DNA of 10,348 bases. Source: JBICIG01 sp043101605 (lineage in GTDB: Bacteria > Planctomycetota > Phycisphaerae > Phycisphaerales > UBA1924). Shown here piece by piece: positions 1 through 6,988 of this stretch (position 1 is its first letter; each line of letters starts with the position of its first letter). A program made the translations under genes and the position numbers. The DNA is taken from assembly GCA_043101605.1 (NCBI GenBank), contig JBICIG010000018.1:1-10348 (forward strand). The letters are read 5' to 3'. The notes beneath the pieces were generated by a model. The model was not told the DNA's origin. It worked only from the letters and a program-made list of their open reading frames with translations, and made no database searches.

Positions 1-2694
1 TGCTGCGGCACCACGCCCGAGCACATCCGCGCCCTGGCCGACAAACTCGAAGGCCGCCCCGCCCCGAAGCGCACCATCACCACCCCGCCCGCTCAGGTCA
101 CCTCGCTCTACGCCCCGACCGAGTCCCGTCAGGACAACTCCATCCTCCTCATCGGCGAGCGCATGAACGCCTCGGGCTCGCGCGCCTTCAAGCGCCTCCT
201 CGAAGCCGAGGACTGGGACGGCATCGTCGCCCTCGCCCGCTCGCAGATGCGCGAGGGCTCGCATGTCCTCGACATCAACACCGACTACGCGGGCCGCGAC
301 AACGCCGCCGACATGGCCGAGATCGTCTCCCGCGTCGTCCGCCAGGTCGACGCCCCGCTCATGCTCGACTCGACGCAGACCAAGACCATCGAGGCCGGGC
401 TCCGCCACGCCCCGGGCGCGTGCATCATCAACTCGGCCAACTTCGAGGACGGCGAGGAGAAGTTCGACGCGATCTGCCAACTCGCCAAGACCTTCGGCGC
501 CTCGCTCGTCATCGGCACCATCGACGAAGACCCCGAAGCCGCCATGGCCCGCACCGCCGACCGCAAGTTCGCGATTGCCAAGCGCGCCATCGAACGCGCC
601 CGCGACAAGCACGGCCTCGCGGTCGAAGACCTCTTCATCGACCCGCTCGTCCTGCCCATCTCCACCGGCATGGACCACGACCGCCGCAGCGCACTCGAAC
701 TCATCAACGGCGTGCAGCGTATCGCCGAAGCGTTCCCAGAGGTCCAGATCACCTGCGGCCTGTCCAACTGCTCCTTCGGGCTCAACCCCGCCGCGCGACA
801 GGTGCTCAACTCCGTCCTCCTCGATGAACTCGTCAAGGTCGGGCTCACGAGCGCCATCCTGCACGCGGGCAAGATCCTCCCCCTTGCGAAGATCGACGAG
901 CAGCAGCACGCCGCGGCCCTGAATCTCATCTACGACCGCCGCGACGAATCCGTCGGCGGCACCGGGCTCGCCGAGGGCATCACCGACAAGGACTTCGACC
1001 CCCTCCAGGCGTTCATCGATCTCTTCAAGGACGCCTCGGCGATCGTCGAGGCCAAGCAGGATCTCTCCTCGATGTCGCTCGAAGAGAAGCTCCGCGCCCA
1101 CATCATCGACGGCGAGAAAGAGCACCTCGAAGCCTCGCTTGACGAAGCGATGGAGAAGTACGCCCCCCTCGACATCATCAACGACCACCTTCTCGACGGC
1201 ATGAAGACCGTCGGCGAGCTCTTCGGCTCCGGGCAGATGCAGCTCCCCTTCGTCCTCCAGTCCGCGGAGGTCATGAAGAAGGCCGTTGCCCACCTCGAGC
1301 CGCACATGGACCGCGTCCAGGGGCAGACCAAGGGCACCATCGTCCTCGCGACCGTCAAGGGCGATGTCCACGACATCGGCAAGAACCTCGTCGACATCAT
1401 CCTCACCAACAACGGCTACACCGTGAAGAACATCGGCATCAAGCAGCCGATCTCCAGCATCGTCGAGGCCTTCCGCGACACCAAGGCCGACGCCATCGGC
1501 TTGAGCGGGCTGCTCGTCAAGAGCGTCAATGTCATGGAGGACAACCTCAAGGAACTCAACGAACTCGGGATCGATGTCCCGATCATCCTCGGCGGCGCCG
1601 CCCTGACCCGCGCCTACGCCGAGGGCTACCTCCGCTCGGTCTACAAGGGCTCGTGCCTCTATGGCAAGGACGCGTTCGAGGGCCTCCGCATCATGGACCA
1701 CCTCGCCGCCGGCAAGCTCCAGGCCCTCAACGAGGAGATCGCCGAGCGCACCGCCAAGCGCACCCGCGCCGAGGAGATGATCGCCAAGTCACGCGCCGAC
1801 AAGGGCCGCCGACAAGACCGTTTCGAGCGCTCCAAGTCCGGCCCGCAGGAGGGCGGCGTCGCCGTCCTCGAGAAGTCCGATGTCGCCACCGACATCGCCA
1901 TCCCCGAGGCCCCCTTCTTCGGCACGCGCATCGTCGACAACCTCAGGCTCGACGAGATCTACCCCTTCATCAACACCAAGGCCCTCTTCCGCGGCCAGTG
2001 GCAGTTCAAGCAGGGCAAGATGTCCGATGCCGACTACAAGGCCGTCCTCGAGGACACCGTCCAGCCCGTCTTCGAACGACTCAAGGCCCGCTGTCGCGAC
2101 GAGAAGATCCTCCAGCCCGCCGTCGTCTACGGCTACTACCCCTGCAACAGCTCCGGCAACGACCTCATCATCTACGACCCCAAGGACCACGACAAGGAAA
2201 TCGAACGCTTCGTCTTTCCGCGCCAGGACTCCAAGCGCAGGCTCTGCATCTCCGACTTCTTCCGCGACGCCGACACCGGCGAACGCGATGTCGTCGCCTT
2301 CACTTGCGTGACGATGGGCGCCCGCGTCTCCGAGGAATGCCGCAAGCTCTTCGACAACGACCAGTACGACGAGTACCTCTACCTCCACGGCATGGGCGTC
2401 GAAACCGCCGAGGCGCTCGCCGAACTCTGGCACAAGCGCATCCGCCAGGAACTCGGCATCGGCGCCGACGACTCGCCCCGCATCCCCGATCTCTTCCGCC
2501 AGGGCTACCGAGGCAGCCGCTACAGCCCGGGCTACCCCGCCTGCCCCGACATGTCCGACCAGGACAAGCTCTGGAAGCTCCTCGAACCCGAACGCATCGG
2601 CTGCCAACTCACCGAGAACTGGCAGATCGACCCGGAACAATCGACGAGCGCGATCGTCGTGCATCATCCCGAGGCGAAGTACTTCAATGTGTGA
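1..2694 (+). CDS. metH: Cobalamin-dependent methionine synthase MetH, 5' end cut by the window edge
   Basis: Methylates homocysteine to methionine with methyl-cobalamin recharged from 5-methyltetrahydrofolate; a cytosolic enzyme. The frame is open from base 1 and gives 897 visible residues. It begins inside the end of the homocysteine domain with CCGTTPEHI, whose paired Cys are the usual zinc ligands. The pterin domain follows (about residues 50-330, GERMNASGS, LDINTDYAGRD, MLDSTQTKT). Next come the helical cap (about 355-435) and the B12 Rossmann domain with GDVHDIGKN, where His457 should ligate cobalt, plus SGLLVKS and GGAALTR. A charged linker (about 580-625) leads to the SAM-dependent activation domain with R840-SPGYPACP. 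The protein ends at HPEAKYFNV, shorter than E. coli MetH, and the SNCSFGLNPAARQVLNS pterin segment looks like the actinobacterial/cyanobacterial subtype from memory. No frameshift is seen. The start and most of the homocysteine domain lie outside the window. Confidence 0.97.
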   Translation, partial: CCGTTPEHIRALADKLEGRPAPKRTITTPPAQVTSLYAPTESRQDNSILLIGERMNASGSRAFKRLLEAEDWDGIVALARSQMREGSHVLDINTDYAGRDNAADMAEIVSRVVRQVDAPLMLDSTQTKTIEAGLRHAPGACIINSANFEDGEEKFDAICQLAKTFGASLVIGTIDEDPEAAMARTADRKFAIAKRAIERARDKHGLAVEDLFIDPLVLPISTGMDHDRRSALELINGVQRIAEAFPEVQITCGLSNCSFGLNPAARQVLNSVLLDELVKVGLTSAILHAGKILPLAKIDEQQHAAALNLIYDRRDESVGGTGLAEGITDKDFDPLQAFIDLFKDASAIVEAKQDLSSMSLEEKLRAHIIDGEKEHLEASLDEAMEKYAPLDIINDHLLDGMKTVGELFGSGQMQLPFVLQSAEVMKKAVAHLEPHMDRVQGQTKGTIVLATVKGDVHDIGKNLVDIILTNNGYTVKNIGIKQPISSIVEAFRDTKADAIGLSGLLVKSVNVMEDNLKELNELGIDVPIILGGAALTRAYAEGYLRSVYKGSCLYGKDAFEGLRIMDHLAAGKLQALNEEIAERTAKRTRAEEMIAKSRADKGRRQDRFERSKSGPQEGGVAVLEKSDVATDIAIPEAPFFGTRIVDNLRLDEIYPFINTKALFRGQWQFKQGKMSDADYKAVLEDTVQPVFERLKARCRDEKILQPAVVYGYYPCNSSGNDLIIYDPKDHDKEIERFVFPRQDSKRRLCISDFFRDADTGERDVVAFTCVTMGARVSEECRKLFDNDQYDEYLYLHGMGVETAEALAELWHKRIRQELGIGADDSPRIPDLFRQGYRGSRYSPGYPACPDMSDQDKLWKLLEPERIGCQLTENWQIDPEQSTSAIVVHHPEAKYFNV

Positions 2695-2708
2695 GTGAAT
2701 GGCACGCC

Positions 2709-2714
2709 AAGGAG
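2709..2714 (+). promoter_or_regulatory. Ribosome binding site deciding the start of the PaiB-like gene
   Basis: AAGGAG lies 7 bases before the ATG at 2722. It favours that start over the in-frame GTG at 2695, which sits directly after the metH stop and has no Shine-Dalgarno sequence of its own. Confidence 0.7.
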
Positions 2715-2721
2715 CGTTGGC

Positions 2722-3354
2722 ATGGCCTATCCACCTTCCTGGCGCCTGGAATCAGACCCGAACGCCGCGCTCGAACTCATGCGCGCGCACCCGTTCGCGC
2801 ACCTCTTCACCTCGCACGCGGGGCAACAGGTCACGCGCATCCCGTTCGTCACCGACTCCGAGAACGGTCGACCCATCCGGTTGCGCGGCCACCTCAACGC
2901 CGACAACCCGCAGGCAGTCGGCCTGAACGGCGCCGCCGTGCTCGTCTCTTTCTCTGGACCGCACGCCTATGTCTCTCCACATTGGCGCATCGACAAGGCT
3001 CGCGGCGGCACGATCGACTTCGAGCAAGTCACCGTCCACGGCACGGCCCACATCGTTCAGGGCATCGACGCCTTCAGCGCGATGATCGACGATCTCTCAT
3101 CGCTCCTCGAACCCCAGCACGCGGACGCCGGCGACTACCCGATCTGGCAGACCTCAATGGCCGCCCCCGGCTACATCGAACGCCTCGTGCCTCAAGTCAC
3201 GCAGTTCGTCGTCCACATCAACAGGATCGAGATGATCTCCAAGCTTCACCAGCAGTTCCCGCCCGAGGACCGCCGGTCCGTCGCCGACCACCTCGACCGA
3301 TGCAACCGCGACGACTCCCGCGCAATCGCCGAGAAGATCCGCCGATCGCTCTGA
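2722..3354 (+). CDS. PaiB-type FMN-binding protein (pyridoxamine 5'-phosphate oxidase-like split barrel)
   Basis: 210 residues starting MAYPPSWRL, which matches the MYxPxHF-like beginning of the PaiB/FMN_bind_2 family. Other family marks are RIPFVTD, LRGHLNADNPQ, VLVSFSGPHAYVSPHW (the usual GPHxYISPxW core), VTVHGTAHIV and, near the end, SKLHQQFPPEDRRSVADHL, corresponding to the KLSQN...EDR stretch of relatives. Family members are split-barrel flavin binders; Bacillus PaiB was described as a regulator of sporulation and protease genes, but most homologues have no proven role. The gene starts 27 bases after metH on the same strand, so it is probably co-transcribed. A link to methionine or cobalamin metabolism cannot be shown. 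It converges with the ABC permease across 63 bases in which I see no clear terminator. Family call is firm, function open. Confidence 0.88.
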   Translation: MAYPPSWRLESDPNAALELMRAHPFAHLFTSHAGQQVTRIPFVTDSENGRPIRLRGHLNADNPQAVGLNGAAVLVSFSGPHAYVSPHWRIDKARGGTIDFEQVTVHGTAHIVQGIDAFSAMIDDLSSLLEPQHADAGDYPIWQTSMAAPGYIERLVPQVTQFVVHINRIEMISKLHQQFPPEDRRSVADHLDRCNRDDSRAIAEKIRRSL

Positions 3355-3417
3355 CCGTCCTCGCCCCATCCGCCCCGGCTCCCGCGCAGAGCGAATGCCG
3401 CCCGACGCATCCCGCCC

Positions 3418-4395
3418 CTACCTCTTTATCTCCCGCCTCAACAACACAAGAAACACCGGCCCCCCCACCAACGAAGTCACCACGCCCAACGGCAGCCTCC
3501 CCGTCCGCACCTCCACCGCCCGCACCAGCACATCCGACCACACCACCAGCCCCGCCCCCGCGATCGCCGCCCCGATCACGAGCGCCCGGTGGCTCGGCCC
3601 CGCCAGCAGCCGCACCAGGTGCGGGCACACCAGCCCCACGAACCCGATCGGCCCCGCGATCACCACCGACGCCGCCGTCAGCACCCCCGCCGCGACGAAC
3701 AGCCCCGCGCGCAACCACCCGAGCCGAACGCCCACGCTCTGCGCCTCGTCATCCCCCAGCGCCGACGCGTCCATCCACGGCCCCGCCCACGCGACCGCCC
3801 CCAGACACACCGCCAACACCCCCGCCCCGCCCCACTTCGCCCACCCCGGCACCGTGTCCGTGATCGAGCCAAACAACCAACGGGCCGAGCCCGACGCCTG
3901 CGCCGGCATCAACGACACCACAAGCTGAATCCCCGCCCCGCAGATGATCGCGATCATCACGCCGACCAGGATCAGCGTCGCCGGCTCGATCAGCCCCCCC
4001 CGCTGCCCGAGCGCATAGACCAGCGCCAGCGTCGCCACCGCCCCGATGACCGCCGGCACCGCGCTCCACGCCGGCGCCATCCCCCCACCCCCTCCAGAAT
4101 CACTTCCCGCGGCAAAGAACAACGCCAGCACCACCGCCAGCGACGCCCCCGCCGTCACCCCGACCAGGTCCGGCGACGCCAGCGGATTCCGCAGCAGCGA
4201 CTGCAGCATCACCCCCGCCGCTCCGAGCGACCCGCCCACCACGATCGCCACGATCACCCGATCGATCCGGATCTCACGGATCGCCTCGTCGCTCGCCCAC
4301 GCCAGCCCACCCGAGCCGATCAGCAGCCGCACCGCCCCCCCGGCGACCAGCACCCCGAGCAACGCCAGAATGACGATCCATCCCCGCTTCGACAC
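3418..4395 (-). CDS. FecCD/BtuC-family ABC transporter permease (iron-siderophore, haem or cobalamin type)
   Basis: 325-residue, very hydrophobic inner-membrane permease. Visible family signatures are RIDRVIVAIVVGGSLGAAGVMLQ, then LLRNPLASPDLVGVTAGAS (normally RNPLADPxxLGxxxGA), GPIGFVGLVCPHLVRLLAGPSHR, which contains the loop contacting the ATPase, and the end GRLPLGVVTSLVGGPVFLVLL. About nine to ten membrane segments are expected. A Gly-rich loop (GSDSGGGGGM) lies near residue 100. The start is GTG at 4393-4395, with an in-frame TAG four codons upstream and no Shine-Dalgarno sequence. No ATPase or substrate-binding protein gene is adjacent: the upstream neighbour atpC diverges and the downstream one converges. 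The substrate is undecided; siderophore-iron, haem and vitamin B12 are all possible, and proximity to the B12 enzyme MetH is only suggestive. Confidence 0.93.
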   Translation of the reverse strand: MSKRGWIVILALLGVLVAGGAVRLLIGSGGLAWASDEAIREIRIDRVIVAIVVGGSLGAAGVMLQSLLRNPLASPDLVGVTAGASLAVVLALFFAAGSDSGGGGGMAPAWSAVPAVIGAVATLALVYALGQRGGLIEPATLILVGVMIAIICGAGIQLVVSLMPAQASGSARWLFGSITDTVPGWAKWGGAGVLAVCLGAVAWAGPWMDASALGDDEAQSVGVRLGWLRAGLFVAAGVLTAASVVIAGPIGFVGLVCPHLVRLLAGPSHRALVIGAAIAGAGLVVWSDVLVRAVEVRTGRLPLGVVTSLVGGPVFLVLLRREIKR

Positions 4396-4401
4396 GCCCG
4401 G

Positions 4402-4407
4402 AGCCTA
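4402..4407 (-). promoter_or_regulatory. Possible -10 element for a leaderless ABC permease mRNA
   Basis: On the minus strand TAGGCT (form TANNNT) ends 6 bases before the GTG start of the permease, a spacing that would place transcription start on or beside the start codon. There is no Shine-Dalgarno sequence and no good -35 box. The hexamer is weak and was picked for its position, so this is tentative. Confidence 0.25.
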
Positions 4408-4451
4408 CCCCACTCCCCCGCCGCACGACCCACGATCACCCGCCGAGGCGC

Positions 4452-4457
4452 TATCAT
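4452..4457 (+). promoter_or_regulatory. Candidate -10 element upstream of atpC
   Basis: TATCAT followed by CCCGCC lies 72 bases before the atpC GTG, in the 134-base spacer between atpC and the divergent permease. A very similar TACCATCCCCC occurs upstream of rhlE and tlpA. No convincing TTGACA-like -35 box is seen at 16-18 bases. If used, it gives a leader of about 65 bases, agreeing with the Shine-Dalgarno sequence of this gene. Confidence 0.4.
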
Positions 4458-4529
4458 CCCGCCCTGCCGACCCGGGTCCCGCCCGCTCGGCCGATCCGTC
4501 CACCGACCCACGACCGCGGAGACCCAAGC

Positions 4530-4979
4530 GTGGCCAAGACCTCCTTCCGTTGCCGAGTCGTCACCCCCACCGAGAAGCTTCTCGATGCCCAGGCGACCTA
4601 CGCCTCCATCCCCGCGTGGGACGGACTCATGGGCGTCCTCCCCGGCCGTGCTCCCATCGTCGCCAAGCTCGGCCTCGGCGAACTCATCGTCGAGTTCCCT
4701 GCCGAGCAGGGCGCGCCCGGCGGCCGCCGCGGCTTCTTCATCGACGGCGGGTTCCTCCGCATGGGTGCCGAGGAACTCACCATCATCGCCGAGGATGCCG
4801 TCCCCGCCGAACGCCTCGCCGCGACCGAAGCCGAAGCCGAACTCAAGGAAGCCGAGGCCCGCCAGGTCCCCGCCGATGCCGAGAACCGCCAGGCCGAAGC
4901 CGACCGCATCACCCACGACCGCAACCGCGCCCGCACCAAGCTCCGCATCGCGCAGTCGGCACGGGCGAAGGGGATCTGA
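4530..4979 (+). CDS. atpC: F-type ATP synthase epsilon subunit
   Basis: 149 residues, normal length for epsilon. The N-terminal beta sandwich is recognisable from FRCRVVTPTEKLLDAQATYASIPAWDGLMGVLPGRAPIVAKLGLGEL and from FFIDGGFLRMGAEELTIIAEDAV. The second half (about 90-149) is the charged, Ala/Glu/Arg-rich helical hairpin which in this family can inhibit ATP hydrolysis. The subunit belongs to the central stalk of F1 at the cytosolic membrane face. The start is GTG at 4530, supported by GGAGA at 4518-4522 with a 7-base gap. The gene is monocistronic here: upstream is a divergent transporter gene, downstream a palindrome-rich spacer and a helicase. In the usual operon it follows atpD, so separation from the other subunits is notable. 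It looks intact. Confidence 0.95.
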   Translation: MAKTSFRCRVVTPTEKLLDAQATYASIPAWDGLMGVLPGRAPIVAKLGLGELIVEFPAEQGAPGGRRGFFIDGGFLRMGAEELTIIAEDAVPAERLAATEAEAELKEAEARQVPADAENRQAEADRITHDRNRARTKLRIAQSARAKGI

Positions 4980-4988
4980 GGCCTTTCC

Positions 4989-5033
4989 CCTTCTCCCTTC
5001 CGGGGAGAAGGCCGGGATGAGGGGCTTTCCCTC
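4989..5033. repeat. REP-like double palindrome after atpC
   Basis: CCTTCTCCC (4989-4997) pairs perfectly over nine bases with GGGAGAAGG (5003-5011) across a five-base loop. A second small hairpin, GAGGG-GCTTT-CCCTC (5019-5033), follows. The order stem, GCCGGGATGAGGGG resembles the CTCTCCC...GGGAGAGGG-GCCGGGGTGAGGGG palindromes scattered between genes of many GC-rich genomes, as recalled, not searched. It begins 9 bases after the atpC stop and could also act as a 3' end or mRNA-stabilising structure. No T tract follows. Confidence 0.55.
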
Positions 5034-5045
5034 TCGCTTCCAAGC

Positions 5046-5073
5046 CACCGACTTCCGCTTTGAGAGGTCGGTG
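5046..5073 (+). terminator. Terminator-like hairpin, first copy of the CACCGACYTC family
   Basis: CACCGACTTC (5046-5055) pairs with GAGGTCGGTG (5064-5073), ten base pairs including one T-G wobble, with an 8-base loop. Only a poor T run follows (GCGTCTTGCC). The same stem recurs at 6837-6864 with a proper T tract, so it probably ends or trims the atpC transcript. Confidence 0.55.
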
Positions 5074-5096
5074 CGTCTTGCCCCTCCTCGCTCGCC

Positions 5097-5102
5097 TACC
5101 AT
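5097..5102 (+). promoter_or_regulatory. Candidate -10 element upstream of rhlE
   Basis: TACCAT followed by CCCCCC, matching the sequence just before tlpA (8651-8661) and nearly that before atpC (4452). It lies 24 bases after the terminator-like hairpin, a sensible place for a new promoter, and would give a leader of about 200 bases before the ATG at 5310. No clear -35 box is visible. Confidence 0.35.
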
Positions 5103-5309
5103 CCCCCCACACAGCCGGTGGCCTCATCCCGCCGCCCTCTCAGGGCGGCACCCGAGAATCTGCTGGCAGCACCCGCGGCGTACTCCGCGGGACGCTCACT
5201 CGCCGGCTTCTCCAGCACCAACTCCAATTGGTTCCGGACTCGCCCCAACCACGCACCACGCGGTCACGCCGCGCCGGTGTCGGAGATCGCTCCCTTGCCT
5301 CGACTCACC

Positions 5310-6776
5310 ATGGCCGACATCCAGAATTCCGCCGCCAACAAGCCCGAAACCAACCCGGGCCCCAACAACACGGCTCGCACGAGCAACCCGCCCAAGACCG
5401 CGCACACGAGCGCGCCCAACAACGCGCCCACCACCCCTGATCCGAGTCAGACCACCTTCGCCGACCTCAACCTCTCCCCCCGCCTCCTCGAGACCCTCGC
5501 CGCCGAGGGCTACCACACCCCCACGCCCATCCAGGCCCGCTGCATCCCCCCGGCGATCGAGGGCCGCGACCTCCTCGGCTGCGCCCAGACCGGCACCGGC
5601 AAGACCGCCGCCTTCTCCCTCCCCCTCATCGAACGCCTCCTCGCCGGCGGCAAGCCCACAGACCCGCGCTTCCCCCGCGCCCTCATCCTCGCCCCCACCC
5701 GCGAGCTCGCCGCACAGATCGCCGACAGCCTCCAGACCTACGGCCGCGGCACCGGCTTTCGCGCCGCGATCATCTACGGCGGCGTCAGCCAGCGCCCCCA
5801 GACCCGCGCCCTCCAGGCCGGCGTCGATGTCATCGTCGCCACGCCCGGCCGCCTCATGGACCTCATGGAACAGGGCTTCGTCGACCTCAACTCCATCGAG
5901 ACCTTCGTCCTCGACGAAGCCGACCGCATGCTCGACATGGGCTTCGTCGAGCCCATCCGCCGCATCGCCCGCGAGCTCCCCGAAGACCGCCAGACGCTCT
6001 TCTTCAGCGCGACCATGCCGCCGAAGATCCGCCAGCTCGCCGACTCGATGCTGCGCGATCCCGTCAGCGTCTCGGTCACGCCCGCGCCCTCCGAGACGCC
6101 GCTGATCGACCAGACCCTCTACGCCGTCGCGGGCGATCACAAGAAGACGCTTCTGACCCACCTGCTCCAGGACGCGAGCATCGAGCGCACCGTCGTCTTC
6201 ATCAAGACCAAGCACGCCGCCGAGAAGCTCGCCAAGGCGCTCACGCGCGAGGGCGTCTCCGCCGGCGCGATCCACGGCAACAAGTCCCAGGCCCAGCGCG
6301 AACGCGCTCTCCACGCCTTCCGCTCCGGCCGATCACGCGTCCTCGTCGCGACCGATGTCGCCGCCCGGGGCCTCGATGTCGACGGCATCACCCACGTCAT
6401 CAACTTCAACCTGCCGATGGAACCCGAGGCCTATGTCCACCGCATCGGCCGCACCGGCCGCGCCGGCGCCACGGGCCAGGCGATCTCCTTCTGCTCACGC
6501 GACGAACGCAAACTCCTCCGCGACATCGAGCAACTCACCGGCAAGGCGATCGAGATCACCACCCTCCCCGAAGAACTCGGCCTGCCCGAGGAACGCATCA
6601 GCACGCCCAAGCCCCAAGGCCAGCCCAAGCCCCGCAAGGGCGGCAACGCCAAGCCCGGCAACACCCCCCGCCGCCGCAACAAGAACGGCACCCGCAGCGA
6701 ACGAGCCGCCGCCAAGACCCCCACCAAGCGCCGCCGCAGCCGAAACAACACCCGCGGCGCGGCTCGGCCGAGCTGA
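5310..6776 (+). CDS. rhlE: RhlE-type DEAD-box ATP-dependent RNA helicase
   Basis: 488 residues from ATG 5310, an RNA-unwinding ATPase of RNA decay, ribosome assembly or cold adaptation. An Asn/Pro/Thr-rich N-terminal stretch (about 1-48) precedes the Q motif (FADLNLSP...HTPTPIQ). All helicase motifs are present: AQTGTGKT (92-99), PTRELAAQI, TPGR, DEAD (202-205), SAT, VVFIKTKHAAEKLAK, HGNKSQAQRERAL, ATDVAARGLDV and HRIGRTGR (377-384). HGNKSQ and the spacing after motif VI are typical of the RhlE subgroup. The tail (about 430-488) is Lys/Arg/Pro-rich, as expected for an RNA-binding extension. No Shine-Dalgarno sequence precedes the ATG. In-frame GTG codons at 5277 and 5118 are alternatives but add sequence without family similarity. 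The gene stands alone and is followed by a good intrinsic terminator. Confidence 0.95.
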   Translation: MADIQNSAANKPETNPGPNNTARTSNPPKTAHTSAPNNAPTTPDPSQTTFADLNLSPRLLETLAAEGYHTPTPIQARCIPPAIEGRDLLGCAQTGTGKTAAFSLPLIERLLAGGKPTDPRFPRALILAPTRELAAQIADSLQTYGRGTGFRAAIIYGGVSQRPQTRALQAGVDVIVATPGRLMDLMEQGFVDLNSIETFVLDEADRMLDMGFVEPIRRIARELPEDRQTLFFSATMPPKIRQLADSMLRDPVSVSVTPAPSETPLIDQTLYAVAGDHKKTLLTHLLQDASIERTVVFIKTKHAAEKLAKALTREGVSAGAIHGNKSQAQRERALHAFRSGRSRVLVATDVAARGLDVDGITHVINFNLPMEPEAYVHRIGRTGRAGATGQAISFCSRDERKLLRDIEQLTGKAIEITTLPEELGLPEERISTPKPQGQPKPRKGGNAKPGNTPRRRNKNGTRSERAAAKTPTKRRRSRNNTRGAARPS

Positions 6777-6836
6777 TCGACCCGCATCCCCACCCACAAA
6801 CAACCGGCCGCCACCCCCCACGGCCCAACCCCGCGC

Positions 6837-6873
6837 CACCGACCTCTGCTCCGGGAGGTCGGTGCTTTTCTGT
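6837..6873 (+). terminator. Intrinsic terminator after rhlE
   Basis: CACCGACCTC (6837-6846) pairs perfectly over ten bases with GAGGTCGGTG (6855-6864) across an 8-base loop, and CTTTTCTGT follows at once. This is a classical Rho-independent terminator, 60 bases after the rhlE stop. Its stem is the same as the hairpin after atpC apart from one C-G pair in place of a T-G wobble. Confidence 0.85.
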
Positions 6874-6886
6874 CTACCCACCCTCG

Positions 6887-6910
6887 TGGCACGGGCGTCC
6901 CGCCCGTGGC
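6887..6910. repeat. Palindromic repeat, CACGGGCG-TCC-CGCCCGTG
   Basis: CACGGGCG (6890-6897) and CGCCCGTG (6901-6908) form an eight-pair perfect hairpin with a three-base loop. I recall GTGGCACGGGCGTCCCGCCC as a frequent intergenic repeat of planctomycete genomes; copy number here was not checked. No coding frame explains it. Confidence 0.6.
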
Positions 6911-6921
6911 TACCACTTCTC

Positions 6922-6966
6922 GGGTGGCATGGTCAAGACCGCAGCGCAGCGGAGGGCTTGGCCATG
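6922..6966 (+). repeat. REP-like hairpin A (plus orientation)
   Basis: GTGGCATG begins the unit. CATGGTCAAG (6928-6937) pairs with CTTGGCCATG (6957-6966), ten pairs with one T-G wobble. The loop carries an inner CCGC/GCGG stem (6939-6942 with 6949-6952). It is a relative, in opposite orientation, of the hairpin at 6989-7017. Confidence 0.65.
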
Positions 6967-6988
6967 ATTGGGTGCCGGGCAACAGGAC

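Larger units (their letters stand above)
4980..5309 (+). other. Palindrome-rich spacer between atpC and rhlE
   Basis: No gene is supported in these 330 bases. In order it holds a REP-like double hairpin (4989-5033), a terminator-like hairpin (5046-5073), a candidate -10 element (5097-5102), and three short GC-rich hairpins inside what would be the helicase leader: 5131-5149 (GCCGCCCT-CTC-AGGGCGGC), 5172-5191 (CCCGCGG...CCGCGGG) and, weaker, around 5259-5274 (CGCGG...CCGCG). An in-frame reading from GTG 5118 exists but the peptide resembles nothing I know. Confidence 0.7.

Noticed and set aside
1789..2667. 292-residue minus-strand open frame opposite metH
   Set aside because: Low-complexity Val/Ala/Gly/Asp composition typical of antisense of C-ending codons; metH activation domain is certain on the plus strand.
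2695..2721. GTG 2695 as start of the PaiB-like gene
   Set aside because: ATG 2722 has AAGGAG at the right distance and gives the MxYP-like beginning usual in the family.
3355..3417. Possible terminator between the converging PaiB-like and permease genes
   Set aside because: I found no stem of useful length nor a T tract in these 63 bases.
5118..5309. Upstream GTG start extending the helicase by 64 residues
   Set aside because: The extension has no similarity to helicase N termini, covers perfect hairpins, and has no Shine-Dalgarno sequence. ATG 5310 gives a normal RhlE layout. It is not fully excluded, as it lies 15 bases after a candidate -10 element.
5196..6314. 372-residue minus-strand open frame opposite rhlE
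   Set aside because: It is the Gly/Ala/Glu-rich antisense shadow of a gene whose plus-strand reading has every DEAD-box motif.
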